A DNA stretch of 64,000 nt from Limosilactobacillus vaginalis DSM 5837 = ATCC 49540 (GCF_000159435.1 NZ_GG693412.1:72239-136238), one strand, 5' to 3'. Shown: positions 18,194-27,896, numbered from the stretch's first letter. Numbers and translations: made by a program. Notes: generated from the letters alone by a model not told the origin.

Positions 18194-19720
18194 CTATGCT
18201 TGATGACCCCCAATTTGAGCGTTTCGTTCTTTAGTTGTCGATCCCTTTTTCAAATCTGCTAAGTGCAGGACAACATTTTTGTTACCTAGTTTCTGCTGAA
18301 GTTTAAGGATCGTCGTTTGTAGCTTTTGGTCACGCTGACGCTTAATTGCCGCTACTCGCTCTTGTTTAATCTCCCTTTGCGGATCCTCAAAAAGATTAAC
18401 CTGTTTGAAGTGCGGTGTTTTTGCTGCAATATCCTCATCAATCATGTGAGTAACAATTAACGTTATCTTCCTGATTAGCAGGTTAGGATTAACGCATTTT
18501 TCGTAAAGTTGCTTATAAATTTGCCTTAACTCTGAGCCGGATGCTGTTGGCAGGTCAAGTTTTTGATGTGCATGACTGGGTTTAGCCGTTCTCCGACCAT
18601 AAAAGTCTTCAACTACCGGTCCCTGGTAATTAGGTGCATACTGAAGGCTCTGCGGATCATAGTTAATGACAATCCCAAAATCAGCACTAACTACATGTCG
18701 TTTGACCATACTCAATGCAACTGAATCAACCATCCCCTGAGCCGCAGCTAACCCTTCATGATACTTGTATGGCCTCATTAGGACTTGACTAGAATATATC
18801 CCGTGTTCTTCTGAATGGTAGTTCTTAATATCCGTAATCGTTGCTGTTTCATGTCCCCAGGCATGATCGATGAGTAGTTCCGCGTTCTTACCGAATTCAC
18901 GATAAAGGATCTCTTCATTCAACGGATCCGATAACTTACCGAGCGAGCAACGGGCAATGTCCCCCATGGTATGCAAGCCTAATTTTTCCAATCGTTTTGC
19001 ATAACCGCGACCAATTCGCCAAAAATCTGTCAGGGGCTGATGTGCCCAAAGATAGCGTCGATATTGGTACTCATTCATTTGAGCAATCCGGACACCATCT
19101 CGGTCAGCAGGAATCCGTTTTGCAACAATATCCATCGCCACTTTTGCTAAGTAAAGGTTTGTACCAATCCCGGCCGTTGCAGTAATTTCGGTTTCTAACT
19201 GAATCTGTTGAATAATTTGTTTTGCCAGTGTATGAGGCGATACTTGATGATCATGAAGGTAGTCTGTAACGTCCATCATCACCTCATCGATCGAATAGGT
19301 ATGGATGTTTTCGGGTTTAATAAACCGTAGATATATTCCATAGACTTCTGCACTCTTTTCCATATAAAAATGCATTCGTGGTGGAACGATCCGGAAGCCA
19401 ACCCGTAAGTTAGGCGACTTTAACAACTTCCCTCGGTAGATTGAACTATGCTTAGAGAGGTGGTGACACGTTGCTTTCTTTGCTCGTTCCCGGTTTAACC
19501 GATCAACGATTTGTTGAACTTCATATAAGCGCGGTCGACCAGGGACTCCAAATTGCTTTAAAGCTGGTGATACAGCCAAACAAATTGTCTTATTAGTTCG
19601 TGACCGATCTGCAACGACTAAGTTAGCATTTAACGGGTTCAAATGATGAGCAATACACTCAACCGATGCATAAAATGATTTCAGATCAATCGCCATATAG
19701 ATTCTTTGTCGGTCATTCAT
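18194..19720 (-). CDS. Y-family DNA polymerase (UmuC/UvrX-like)
   Basis: A 508-residue translesion polymerase. Catalytic carboxylates lie in AIDLKSFYASVEC (motif I) and YSIDEVMMDVT (motif III, SxDE); a helix-hairpin-helix-like stretch (FWRIGRGYAKRLEKLGLHTM) follows, then a little-finger domain. It resembles Gram-positive UmuC/UvrX rather than DinB. No UmuD-like gene is adjacent; the partner is YolD. Expression is likely SOS-controlled because a LexA-like box lies just upstream. Confidence 0.9.
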   Translation of the reverse strand: MNDRQRIYMAIDLKSFYASVECIAHHLNPLNANLVVADRSRTNKTICLAVSPALKQFGVPGRPRLYEVQQIVDRLNRERAKKATCHHLSKHSSIYRGKLLKSPNLRVGFRIVPPRMHFYMEKSAEVYGIYLRFIKPENIHTYSIDEVMMDVTDYLHDHQVSPHTLAKQIIQQIQLETEITATAGIGTNLYLAKVAMDIVAKRIPADRDGVRIAQMNEYQYRRYLWAHQPLTDFWRIGRGYAKRLEKLGLHTMGDIARCSLGKLSDPLNEEILYREFGKNAELLIDHAWGHETATITDIKNYHSEEHGIYSSQVLMRPYKYHEGLAAAQGMVDSVALSMVKRHVVSADFGIVINYDPQSLQYAPNYQGPVVEDFYGRRTAKPSHAHQKLDLPTASGSELRQIYKQLYEKCVNPNLLIRKITLIVTHMIDEDIAAKTPHFKQVNLFEDPQREIKQERVAAIKRQRDQKLQTTILKLQQKLGNKNVVLHLADLKKGSTTKERNAQIGGHQA

Positions 19721-19749
19721 CAGCTATTTTCCTTTCACTGTTTTTATTT

Positions 19750-19779
19750 ATTATAACATCTTAATCGAACAAACGGTCG
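19750..19779 (-). promoter_or_regulatory. Promoter -10 and LexA-like SOS box for umuC-yolD
   Basis: TATAAT at 19755-19750, with CGAACAAACGGTCG at 19766-19779 just upstream. The latter matches the Gram-positive LexA box CGAACRNRYGTTYG at 13 of 14 positions. No good -35 is visible. Confidence 0.65.
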
Positions 19780-19788
19780 ATAAAAACG

Positions 19789-19823
19789 CAAAAAAATGAT
19801 CCCGACAATATGTCTAGGATCAT
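19789..19823 (-). terminator. Intrinsic terminator after the aldo/keto reductase gene
   Basis: ATGATCC/GGATCAT stem with TTTTTTT downstream on the minus strand. Confidence 0.8.
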
Positions 19824-19842
19824 CCATTTAAATATTTAGATC

Positions 19843-20709
19843 TTAAAAATCAACATCATCCGGATCTGCACATTGGCCACCGAGGTTAGTCAAAAGACTA
19901 ATATTCTTCATTTCGTCATCAGTTAACGTAAAATCAAAGATGTCCTTGTTTTGAATCATCCGATTTTCGTGAACTGACTTTGGCAGCGGCACAATTCCTT
20001 GCTGAATAACCCACCGTAAACTAACCTGTGCAGGCGTTTTATCGTACTTATCAGCAATTTGCAGAATCGTCGGGTTAGTCATTACGCTAGCTCCCTGTCC
20101 GCCAAGTGGAGCCCAAGCCTCTACCAGAATATTATGTGCTTGCAAATACTTTACTTGTTCTGCATGTGGCCAGCCAGGGTGAACTTCAATTTGATCAACG
20201 GCTGGAGCTACCGTTGCCGTCTTCATCAAGTCAACGATATGGTGAGGCATAAAGTTACTCAAACCAATTGCCTTAATTTTGCCTTCTTTATACAGGTCTT
20301 CCATTGCTCGCCAGGTTTCAGCGTTAATTTTACTTGCATCAGTACCGAATTGCTTTTGGTTTGCTGGCCAATGAATTAAGTAGAGGTCAAGGTAATCCAT
20401 TTGTAGGCGATCCAGAGTTTCTTGAAAGGCTTTCTTTGTCGATTCATAACCTCGATTATCGTTCCACAATTTACTGGTTACAAAGAGATCTTTCCGGTCA
20501 ATTCCAGAATCCTTAATTCCCTTACCAACCGCTTCTTCATTACCGTATACAGCAGCCGTATCAATGTGACGGTAGCCAACCTTAATTGCATCCGCAACTG
20601 CTTTTTCAGCAACGTCAGCAGGCGTCCGGAACGTCCCGTAACCGACACACGGAATTTGGGTCCCGTTATTTAAATTCATCTTTGAGTTAATGTTAGTTAA
20701 TTCAATCAT
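19843..20709 (-). CDS. Aldo/keto reductase
   Basis: A 288-residue NADPH-dependent AKR of the 2,5-diketo-gluconate reductase type. The catalytic tetrad is visible: Asp in RHIDTAAVYGNE, Tyr in the same motif, Lys in FVTSKLWND, His in YLIHWP. The cofactor site is PLPKSVHENRM. The family reduces small aldehydes and ketones; the substrate is unknown. Monocistronic, with a TATAAT at 20741-20736 upstream and a terminator after it. Confidence 0.9.
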   Translation of the reverse strand: MIELTNINSKMNLNNGTQIPCVGYGTFRTPADVAEKAVADAIKVGYRHIDTAAVYGNEEAVGKGIKDSGIDRKDLFVTSKLWNDNRGYESTKKAFQETLDRLQMDYLDLYLIHWPANQKQFGTDASKINAETWRAMEDLYKEGKIKAIGLSNFMPHHIVDLMKTATVAPAVDQIEVHPGWPHAEQVKYLQAHNILVEAWAPLGGQGASVMTNPTILQIADKYDKTPAQVSLRWVIQQGIVPLPKSVHENRMIQNKDIFDFTLTDDEMKNISLLTNLGGQCADPDDVDF

Positions 20710-20838
20710 TCTTTTTCACTTCTTTCACACTTACTATTATATAGTCTTTCTCTCATTTATGGTAATTTTTAAAATGTGTCTTTCTACTTCATTAAAATTC
20801 TATTATAATACTATTAAAATATTTCAAGGAGGTTTTCT

Positions 20839-21558
20839 ATGCGACCACGAATTGCAATTCCAGCAGACACTCTAACCGAGGCTACTAACATCATTAACGA
20901 GCGCAATGCCGCCTATGCTCCTCGGCCACTAATCGAAGCGATCGTTAAATCAGGGGGCCTCCCGGTAATTTTTCCTAGCGTAGATCCCGAATTAATTCCA
21001 AACTACCTTAACCTTTTTGATGGAATTATTTTTGCTGGCGGAAGTGACGTTGACCCCACCTTTTATGGCGAGGAACCACACCAAGAGCTGGGATCGACAT
21101 ATTTTAAACGTGATCAGTTTGAAGTTGTCCTAGTAAAGGCTGCACTAGAAGCTGGTAAGGCATTAATGGGAATTTGTCGTGGAATGCAAGTGATTAACGT
21201 TGCTCTTGGCGGAACAATTTTCCAAGACCTGTCAGAAGATCCACGACAAACTTTAAAACACTCTCAAGATGCTCCAGGGAACTTTCCCTCCCACCACGTT
21301 AACGTCGATCAAGACAGTCGAATCTTTAATCTAGTAGGCTCTCGTCCTTACGTTAACTCTCGCCACCACCAAGCACTAAATCAAATTGGAAGTGGTCTAA
21401 AAGTAACTGCACGGGCTGATGATCAGATTCCTGAAGCAATTGAATCGGTTGATAACGATCGTGTTCTTGCCGTTCAATGGCATCCAGAAAATATGTTTAA
21501 ACACTACGACTATTCTCAAGCACTTTTCGCTGATTTAATTCAACGGGCACAAGAATAA
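20839..21558 (+). CDS. Class I glutamine amidotransferase-like hydrolase (PuuD/peptidase C26 type)
   Basis: A 239-residue protein with nucleophile Cys in MGICRGMQVIN and His-Glu in VQWHPENMF, the class I amidotransferase triad. Other family signatures are FAGGSDVDPTFYGEE and HHVNVD. Such proteins cleave gamma-glutamyl amide bonds, e.g. gamma-glutamyl-GABA or gamma-glutamyl peptides. It is convergent with a glutamate-cysteine ligase gene, which makes gamma-glutamyl peptides, so the two could form an antagonistic pair; this is contextual inference. Start ATG after AAGGAGG; TATAAT at 20814-20819. Confidence 0.85.
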   Translation: MRPRIAIPADTLTEATNIINERNAAYAPRPLIEAIVKSGGLPVIFPSVDPELIPNYLNLFDGIIFAGGSDVDPTFYGEEPHQELGSTYFKRDQFEVVLVKAALEAGKALMGICRGMQVINVALGGTIFQDLSEDPRQTLKHSQDAPGNFPSHHVNVDQDSRIFNLVGSRPYVNSRHHQALNQIGSGLKVTARADDQIPEAIESVDNDRVLAVQWHPENMFKHYDYSQALFADLIQRAQE

Positions 21559-21559
21559 A

Positions 21560-21603
21560 GAGAAGAGGCAGGAAAAAGCAAAAATGTTTTTCCCTGCCTC
21601 TTG
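21560..21603. terminator. Bidirectional intrinsic terminator
   Basis: AAGAGGCAGGAAAAA pairing with TTTTTCCCTGCCTCTT (one bulge), between the convergent amidotransferase and glutamate-cysteine ligase genes. Confidence 0.85.
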
Positions 21604-21621
21604 TTAATTCCCAGCTTAATT

Positions 21622-22962
21622 CTACCTGCGTAATGCTTCTCGTAACTCATCTGAGCTATAAATTTTGCCATCTTCAAACCCCTTAAACGGATTGATCGAT
21701 TCTTGAGCAGCAATCTGGTAGCGTTTTGCTCGCCGAAGCGCATATTCCGTTAACGAGCCATCTTTAACATAGTTTAATAGCTTAGCACTTGGCGTTGTCA
21801 ATGGATTCTCTACTCGGTCCTCCAAGTCTTCGAGCACTTCAGCATATTCCGGTCCCAATTGAATTTGATTTGCATACCGTTCAAGGCTCTTCACCAATGC
21901 CCGAGCAGTTGCCTGGTATTTGCAGTTTTCCCGTGGATCTTCTTCCGCGACAACCTCATTCATTTTATCAGCGTTTTTAAGAATATCATTAACTTCCTCT
22001 TCGTTTAGCGCTGGGTGCATGATGAAGTAGCTAGCAAGTAACCGAATGAACCGCAATGTCCCGGTACGAATCCCGACTGAACTGCTTGGATCAAGATCGA
22101 GCATGCGTAATTCAAGGTATTCGATTCCATTTTTCGGTAAATCCTTAAGATTGCGATTCCCCTTAAAACGAACTGAACCGTGGAATTCATAGTCTGATGT
22201 CAGGACGCCATCCTTAACTCCCTTTTCAATTCGCTCAATATAACGATCAAGGTTAGTAAAGTCACCAGTAAACTTAGTCCCAAACCCATACTTACTTTGA
22301 CGAATACTACGGAGTGGATGCTGCGGTCCCTGACCATTTTCAAAGTAGTTTGCTTCCGCAATTGGACTAGCACCAAATAGGTAAGTGATAAACCAGCGAT
22401 AGCGAACAAACCCTTGCGCTAATATCGTATAAAGGTAATTACGAACTTCCCGCTCATTTTTAAACTTTCCCGGGAAATGTTTTTGGACTAGTGCAATAAC
22501 GTGCTGATCAATACTTAAGTTGATATGCGCACCACAGGGAGTCCCTTGTGAGTAGCCATGACGTTTTGCCCACTCCTTCAAATACGCCTCTTTTTCGGGA
22601 CCCATCTTAGCAAGCCGTAATTTTCGCTTATCCTTTGGCAACCGTGGCGGCATTGATAATGGCCAAAGCAATTCTCCAGGAGCTAGTGCAGAACGTAACG
22701 AATTATTAATGACGTATAAGTAGTGCATTGCATCAAGCGCGTGTTGAGCAGACGGCGTTACCGTTTCAGACATTGTTTCCAAAAAATCATTGGTAATCCA
22801 TGGATTGGTCTTTTCATCACCAATCGCTGACGGATATGGCTCCTGACTGATATTGCCATTCTCATCTACCCGTTGCATTTCAATTTCAAGCCCCATTGTA
22901 AAATCCTGAGTCTTTGCAACAGCTTCATTATCAAAGATTAATTGACCAATTTGACTGAACAT
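21622..22962 (-). CDS. gshA: Glutamate-cysteine ligase
   Basis: A 446-residue ATP-dependent ligase forming gamma-glutamylcysteine, the first glutathione step. Family marks are FTMGLEIEMQRVDENG (metal/ATP-binding Glu residues), TNDFLETMSETVTPS, CGAHINLSID and FHGSVRFKGN. It corresponds to the N-terminal domain of the bifunctional GshF, but the ATP-grasp glutathione synthetase part is absent and no gshB is in the window, so the product may stay at gamma-Glu-Cys or related dipeptides. Its own promoter is at 23001-23029. Confidence 0.9.
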   Translation of the reverse strand: MFSQIGQLIFDNEAVAKTQDFTMGLEIEMQRVDENGNISQEPYPSAIGDEKTNPWITNDFLETMSETVTPSAQHALDAMHYLYVINNSLRSALAPGELLWPLSMPPRLPKDKRKLRLAKMGPEKEAYLKEWAKRHGYSQGTPCGAHINLSIDQHVIALVQKHFPGKFKNEREVRNYLYTILAQGFVRYRWFITYLFGASPIAEANYFENGQGPQHPLRSIRQSKYGFGTKFTGDFTNLDRYIERIEKGVKDGVLTSDYEFHGSVRFKGNRNLKDLPKNGIEYLELRMLDLDPSSSVGIRTGTLRFIRLLASYFIMHPALNEEEVNDILKNADKMNEVVAEEDPRENCKYQATARALVKSLERYANQIQLGPEYAEVLEDLEDRVENPLTTPSAKLLNYVKDGSLTEYALRRAKRYQIAAQESINPFKGFEDGKIYSSDELREALRR

Positions 22963-23000
22963 TGCTGTCCCTCCTTAGAATTTTCTCATTATTTTCTAAT

Positions 23001-23029
23001 AATATACATGCTATGGTTCTCTAAGGCAA
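23001..23029 (-). promoter_or_regulatory. gshA promoter
   Basis: TTGCCT (23029-23024), 17-base spacer, TATATT (23006-23001). Confidence 0.65.
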
Positions 23030-23145
23030 TATTCAGTCATAAATACTAAAAATATTAAGTTCACTACTGAACTAGGCTGCTGTTTAGGTAATAGTACAAA
23101 TAAAATTTAAGTAGTTATCCAATTAATTTATCTAATCAAAGTATC

Positions 23146-23189
23146 AAAAAAGGAAACACAACGAAGAATTTCAACGTTGCATTTCCTTT
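23146..23189 (-). terminator. Intrinsic terminator of the malT-malP-pgmB operon
   Basis: AAAGGAAA plus GCAACG pairing with CGTTGT plus TTTCCTTT, followed by a T-run on the minus strand. Confidence 0.75.
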
Positions 23190-23305
23190 ATGCAATGATA
23201 TTCACTTTTAGCAAGGATGGATTTAGCTGTTAATACCATCCATCCTCCTCCCAATTATCCAACTGAACTAATATTCTTAATTATTCATTTGATAGAGAGT
23301 TAACA

Positions 23306-23968
23306 TTAGTTCATTTGCTTCTTAATTGCTGCCAGTGAAACATCACCAGTTTCAGCAAACTTAACATCGGCATCCTTCAATTCTGAACCGAAGCCGATAG
23401 AAAGTTCACCAGCACGATTAATTGATTCAATTCCTGCTTGAGCATCTTCTAAGCCCGCTACCTGATCAGCAGGAAGGTTCATTAACTTAGCTGCTTCACT
23501 ATAAATCTCTGGGTCCGGTTTACCATGAGTTAACTTAGCAGGATCCACAATTCCTTCAAAGTAATCAGTAATTTGTAAGTACTTTAATACTTTAGGTGCG
23601 TTCTTAGAAGCTGAGGCCAAAACAATATGGTAATTGTTTTCCTTTAATTCGTCCAGGAAGTCCTTCATCCCCGGAAGAATGTCTGCAGGAGTCAATGTTT
23701 CAACTAACTTAATGTAGTTGTCATTCTTTTCGGTAGCCAATGCTTCCTTTTCTTCTTGGGTATAGTCATTCTCATGACCACCAGCCTTCAAGATTAATTC
23801 TAGGGAATCCATCCGGCTAACACCCTTCAAACTGTCCGCAAGTTCAGGAGTCCATTCTGTGCCAACCTTATCAGCAAGTTGGTGCCATGCTTGGCCGTGG
23901 AAACGGGCAGTATCAGCGATTACACCATCAAGGTCAAAAGCAAAACCTTTCAAATCTTCAAACTTCAT
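23306..23968 (-). CDS. pgmB: Beta-phosphoglucomutase
   Basis: A 220-residue HAD-superfamily mutase converting beta-glucose 1-phosphate to glucose 6-phosphate. Motif I FDLDGVIADT has both catalytic Asp (12 and 14), motif II is LASASKN, motif III carries Lys in THGKPDPE, and motif IV is GLEDAQAGIES. It is the last gene of the malT-malP-pgmB operon and takes the beta-Glc-1-P released by maltose phosphorylase into central metabolism. A degenerate paralogue without these motifs lies at 61764-62408. Confidence 0.95.
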   Translation of the reverse strand: MKFEDLKGFAFDLDGVIADTARFHGQAWHQLADKVGTEWTPELADSLKGVSRMDSLELILKAGGHENDYTQEEKEALATEKNDNYIKLVETLTPADILPGMKDFLDELKENNYHIVLASASKNAPKVLKYLQITDYFEGIVDPAKLTHGKPDPEIYSEAAKLMNLPADQVAGLEDAQAGIESINRAGELSIGFGSELKDADVKFAETGDVSLAAIKKQMN

Positions 23969-23988
23969 TATTGAAATTCCTCCAGTAA

Positions 23989-26241
23989 TTACTTCAATTC
24001 AAGCTTCTTACCGTCAAGATCAATGGTAATTGGGTCACCTGATACCAAGTCAATCTTAGTACCGTGCTTGTCAACCTTAACCTTCAAAATCCGACCACGG
24101 AACATTTGACGGAATTGGTATGAGTTCCACTTCTTAGGAAGGAATGGTGCATAGTGTAATTCGTTATCCCGAACACGCATACCAGCGAATCCTTGAACAA
24201 TATCAAGCCATGAACCAGTCATTGAAGTGATGTGTAACCCATCTGAAGTATCGTTGTTGTAGTTATCAAGGTCAAGACGAGCTGAACGTTCATATAATTC
24301 AACAGCCTTGTCTTCGTAACCAATATCAGCAGCGATGATTGAGTAAACAGAAGCAGAAAGACTTGATTCGTGAACCGTAAATTGTTCGTAGAAGTCAAAG
24401 TTGTTCTTCTTTTGTTCCTTAGTAAAGTCATCAATGAAGTCCCAAAGACCTTGGATAACGTCCCCTTGCTTTACGTATGGTGAACGTAAGATCCGGTCCC
24501 ATGACCAGTGTTGGTTAAGTGGTAATTGATCGCTTGGAATTTCAGAAACTGGTGTTAAGTCCTTGTCCATGAAGCCATCATTTTCTGGGAAGATGTCACG
24601 TTCCTTATCGTAAGGAAGGTACATGTTATCAACGATTCCCTTCCAACGACGCTTTTCGTCTTCGGAAACATTAAGCTTCTTAGCAACCTTATCGTCAACT
24701 TCGTCTAAGATTTCAAGAGTATACTTAAGAGTCCAACGGCAAAGAAGGTTAGTGTACCAATCGTTGTTAACGTTGTTATCGTATTCATCAGGACCAGTTA
24801 CGGCGTGAAGCATGTACTTGTTCTTGTTTTGTGAGTAGTGAACACGATCTGCCCAGAAGCGAGAAATTTCAGTTAAGACTTCTGCACCTTCGTTGAGAAC
24901 GTATGACTTATCGCCAGTATATTTAGTGTAAAGGTAAATAGCAAAGGCAATGTCCCCGTTACGGTGGATTTCTTCAAAAGTAATTTCCCATTCATTGTGA
25001 CATTCAATCCCGTTGAAGGTAACCATTGGGAATAATGCACCATCGAGGTCTTGTTGCTTAGCGTTAACAAAGGCACCGTCTAATTGCTTGTAACGGTACA
25101 TTAACAAGTTCCGTGCAACTTCAGGGTTAGCTACCCCAAGGTAAACTGGAATACAGTAAGCTTCGGTATCCCAGTAAGTAGCACCACCGTACTTTTCACC
25201 AGTGAATCCTTTTGGACTGATGTTAAGACGGTAATCATTACCGTAGTAAGTAGAGAAGAGTTGGAAAAGATTGAACCGAATTCCTTGTTGTGCTCCATCG
25301 TCACCATCAATTTCAACGTCAGACTTAACCCAACGATCTGCCCATTCTTGAACATGAGATTCGAGGAGATCGTCAAAGCTTTGGCCATCAAGCTTTTCAC
25401 TTAATTCATCAAGGTGCTTTTCGATTGCTTCTTGAGAATCAAAGTCACGTGAAGTTACAACGACTGTCCGCTTTTCAAAGTTAACTTCCTTACCAGCAGC
25501 AACGGTTCCGGCAAAGTTGTTGTAAGCATCTTTTTCGTCAGTTCCGTCACCAACATGATCAAGGTCGGTCTTGGAAGTGGTCTTCATTCCAACAGTGAAT
25601 TGTGGAGTACCAAAATCGTTCTTCTTGGTCATGGAAGTTAATTCGGCATGTTCACCATTAGCAGACTTGTTAAGAACATTCCAGAATTGTTCATCATAGT
25701 TAGCGTCTTCGTTGTAAACGTCAGCATCAATCATGCTGGTAATTTCTACCTTAGCATCATTAGTGCCACGGTTCTTAATGTGAAGACGTTGGCCAACCAA
25801 TTCCTTTTGGGTAGCACTTACGAACCGTTCAAAATTGAAGTACATTTCGGTACCGCCAATTTCAACAATAAATTCACGCTCGAGGACGCCACGCTTCATG
25901 TCAAGATCAAGCTTAAAGTCCTTTGGTGTTTGCTTAGCAAGGTCAAGTTGTTCGCCGTTAACCTTAATAATTAACTTCATGAAGTTAACTGCGTTGATCA
26001 TCTTACCGAAGTACTTAGGATAACCATTTTTCCACCAACCAACACGAGTCTTGTCTGGGAACCAAACACCGCCAAGGTATACACCTTGCATGTGGTCAGC
26101 TGAGTATCCTTCTTCAAAGAAGCCACGCATTCCCAAGTTTTCGTTAGCTAAACTAGTCATTGATTCTTGAAGACGCTTATCTTCAGGATCCCATTTATGA
26201 GTTGCAACGTGCCACGGAGCAATTTCAAATGTTTGTTTCAT
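23989..26241 (-). CDS. malP: Maltose phosphorylase (GH65)
   Basis: A 750-residue GH65 phosphorylase splitting maltose with phosphate into glucose and beta-glucose 1-phosphate, saving one ATP per disaccharide. The conserved centre HNEWEITFEEIHRNGDIAFA carries the general acid Glu, and TGPDEYDNNVNNDWYTN follows; length is typical. Operon partners (maltose permease upstream, beta-phosphoglucomutase downstream) favour maltose over trehalose or kojibiose as substrate. It is 20 bases from pgmB. A hairpin at 26267-26302 lies between malT and this gene. Confidence 0.94.
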   Translation of the reverse strand: MKQTFEIAPWHVATHKWDPEDKRLQESMTSLANENLGMRGFFEEGYSADHMQGVYLGGVWFPDKTRVGWWKNGYPKYFGKMINAVNFMKLIIKVNGEQLDLAKQTPKDFKLDLDMKRGVLEREFIVEIGGTEMYFNFERFVSATQKELVGQRLHIKNRGTNDAKVEITSMIDADVYNEDANYDEQFWNVLNKSANGEHAELTSMTKKNDFGTPQFTVGMKTTSKTDLDHVGDGTDEKDAYNNFAGTVAAGKEVNFEKRTVVVTSRDFDSQEAIEKHLDELSEKLDGQSFDDLLESHVQEWADRWVKSDVEIDGDDGAQQGIRFNLFQLFSTYYGNDYRLNISPKGFTGEKYGGATYWDTEAYCIPVYLGVANPEVARNLLMYRYKQLDGAFVNAKQQDLDGALFPMVTFNGIECHNEWEITFEEIHRNGDIAFAIYLYTKYTGDKSYVLNEGAEVLTEISRFWADRVHYSQNKNKYMLHAVTGPDEYDNNVNNDWYTNLLCRWTLKYTLEILDEVDDKVAKKLNVSEDEKRRWKGIVDNMYLPYDKERDIFPENDGFMDKDLTPVSEIPSDQLPLNQHWSWDRILRSPYVKQGDVIQGLWDFIDDFTKEQKKNNFDFYEQFTVHESSLSASVYSIIAADIGYEDKAVELYERSARLDLDNYNNDTSDGLHITSMTGSWLDIVQGFAGMRVRDNELHYAPFLPKKWNSYQFRQMFRGRILKVKVDKHGTKIDLVSGDPITIDLDGKKLELK

Positions 26242-26266
26242 AATTCAATTCCTTCCTTCTTTAGAC

Positions 26267-26302
26267 AATAGGGCTGTGGCTAATTCCCGTCACAGTCCTA
26301 TT
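26267..26302 (-). other. Intercistronic hairpin between malT and malP
   Basis: AATAGGACTGTG pairs with CACAGCCCTATT (one mismatch) around a 12-base loop. No T-run follows on the minus strand, so an mRNA stability or processing role is likelier than termination. Confidence 0.5.
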
Positions 26303-26338
26303 CTAGTTTAATCTACTTTATTATTCAGCTTATCCGCC

Positions 26339-27685
26339 TTATTCAGCGTAGGTTTCCTTAATTGTACCAACTGAAAGGGCACCAAGAGCTAACACAATTC
26401 CACCAAGGATGAACATGTTAACTTGTGAGTTACCGAAGAGTGGGAACAATGCGAAACTAAGCAATGAGGCAACGATTTGTGGTAAACAAATTGAACCGTT
26501 GAAGAGTCCAAGGTAAGTACCCATGTGCTTACCAGACAATGCGTTGGTAACAATTGTTAATGGGTAAGTGTTCATTCCGGCCCATGCAATCCCGACAAGG
26601 ATGTATGAAATAATCAATGTCCATTGGTCGTGGATAAAGAAGACAGAAATGAATCCAAATGCACCAAGAAGCAAACTACCAGCATAGCCTAGCTTGTGGT
26701 ACTTGTTAGGAACCTTAGCTAAAACATATGACCAAACAACAGCAGCGATTGATTGAACGGCAGCTAAAACACCGTACCAGTTACCAGCGGCTTGGTAACC
26801 TGCTGAAGTAGCGTTGGTAGTATCCCAAACGTTCTTCGCAATAGCACCTGCTGAGTATGTCCAGAGGTATTGGAAAGCAAACCAGCAGAAGAATTGAACA
26901 AGGGTTACAGTCCAGAATGCCTTAGGAGCAGTCTTTAGTAAGGTGAACCAGTTTCCACCTTCCTTGTTATCTTCTTCAGTAATTCCGTGATACTTAGCGT
27001 AAGTTGCTGGGTCATATTCGTGAACCCGGAAAACAGTGAACAGACTAGTAACAACCAGTAAAGCAGCACCAACATAGAAAGCAACCTTAACAGAATCAGG
27101 AACAACCCCTTTAGGAGCAATGTTCTTAACCCCGAACCAAGTAAACAGGAATGGGAAGATAGCGGCTAAAACGGCACCGGTGTTTGATAAGAAACTTTGA
27201 ATACCGTATGCATAACTCTTTTGGTCATCGTTAACCATGTCCCCAACCATCATCTTGAATGGTTGCATTGCAACGTTAGATGACAAATCAAGGAAGGCAA
27301 CGGTAATAGCACCAAACCACAGTGCAGCTAGTGAACCATACCCGAAGCCAAAACTACCTGAATTTGGCAACAGTAACATAACAATAACAGCAACAATCAT
27401 CCCTAAAAGAAGGTATGGGAGACGCCGACCACCGAGCTTTGGTGCCCAAGTACGGTCGGAATAGTAACCGACGATTGGTTGAACAACAAGTCCCATTAAA
27501 GGTGGCAGGATAAAGAACCATCCCAGGTTGTTAGGATCGGCACCAATGGTTTGGAAAATCCGACTCATTTGTGAACTTTGCAAGGTGAAGGCAGTCTGAA
27601 CACCCAAGAATCCAAAGTTGATCATCCAAATCGTACTCTTGGAGAGTGTTGGCAAGCCTGCGCCCGCTGGCTTTTCTTGACTCAT
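26339..27685 (-). CDS. malT: Maltose permease (MFS/GPH-type)
   Basis: A 448-residue, twelve-helix major facilitator-type sugar transporter related to SLC45/GPH carriers. The loop YYSDRTWAPKLGGRRLPYLL is the MFS A-like motif, and Gln/Ser-rich TM1 (QTAFTLQSSQMSRIFQ) is characteristic of lactobacillar maltose permeases. The ATG at 27685 has AGGGGTG five bases upstream and is chosen over the longer frame from 27727. It is the first gene of the maltose operon, behind a LacI-type operator, so imported maltose goes directly to malP and pgmB. Confidence 0.9.
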   Translation of the reverse strand: MSQEKPAGAGLPTLSKSTIWMINFGFLGVQTAFTLQSSQMSRIFQTIGADPNNLGWFFILPPLMGLVVQPIVGYYSDRTWAPKLGGRRLPYLLLGMIVAVIVMLLLPNSGSFGFGYGSLAALWFGAITVAFLDLSSNVAMQPFKMMVGDMVNDDQKSYAYGIQSFLSNTGAVLAAIFPFLFTWFGVKNIAPKGVVPDSVKVAFYVGAALLVVTSLFTVFRVHEYDPATYAKYHGITEEDNKEGGNWFTLLKTAPKAFWTVTLVQFFCWFAFQYLWTYSAGAIAKNVWDTTNATSAGYQAAGNWYGVLAAVQSIAAVVWSYVLAKVPNKYHKLGYAGSLLLGAFGFISVFFIHDQWTLIISYILVGIAWAGMNTYPLTIVTNALSGKHMGTYLGLFNGSICLPQIVASLLSFALFPLFGNSQVNMFILGGIVLALGALSVGTIKETYAE

Positions 27686-27721
27686 AATTACACCCCTAAT
27701 TATCTTAAAATTAATGCTTCT

Positions 27722-27800
27722 CGTCATGAAAGCGCTTCATGACGTTTTACAATTAATAATATACCAGATTCCTCACTTTTGCGCAACCGTTTGCACAAAA
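27722..27800 (-). promoter_or_regulatory. malT promoter with MalR-type operator and second palindrome
   Basis: TTGCGC (27786-27781), 17-base spacer, TATATT (27763-27758). The -35 lies inside a palindrome at 27777-27800 (TTTTGnGCAAnCGnTTGCnCAAAA), typical of LacI/MalR operators. Downstream of the start, 27722-27744 is a perfect nine-base inverted repeat (CGTCATGAA / TTCATGACG) around AGCGC, which resembles a compressed cre site. Repression by MalR, whose gene is adjacent, and possibly CcpA, is inferred. Confidence 0.75.
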
Positions 27801-27830
27801 TTTTTGGAAGGGTTTTCTTTATTCAAAAAC

Positions 27831-27860
27831 AAAAAGACTGAAATACCAATGATTTCAGCC
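27831..27860 (-). terminator. Intrinsic terminator after malR
   Basis: GCTGAAAT/ATTTCAGT stem followed by a T-run on the minus strand. Confidence 0.7.
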
Positions 27861-27896
27861 TAATTTTTCTTTAATTTTAACTAGTGTGCTCTCGTA

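Larger units (their letters stand above)
22963..23305. other. Intergenic region between gshA and pgmB
   Basis: Holds the gshA promoter (near 23001-23029), the terminator of the maltose operon (23146-23189), and a further hairpin at about 23214-23246 (GGATGG/CCATCC) close to the pgmB end. No ORF with a ribosome site was seen in the remainder. Confidence 0.6.

Noticed and set aside
26267..26302. Terminator between malT and malP
   Set aside because: The hairpin lacks a T-run and would separate genes of one pathway; a processing or stability element is more likely.
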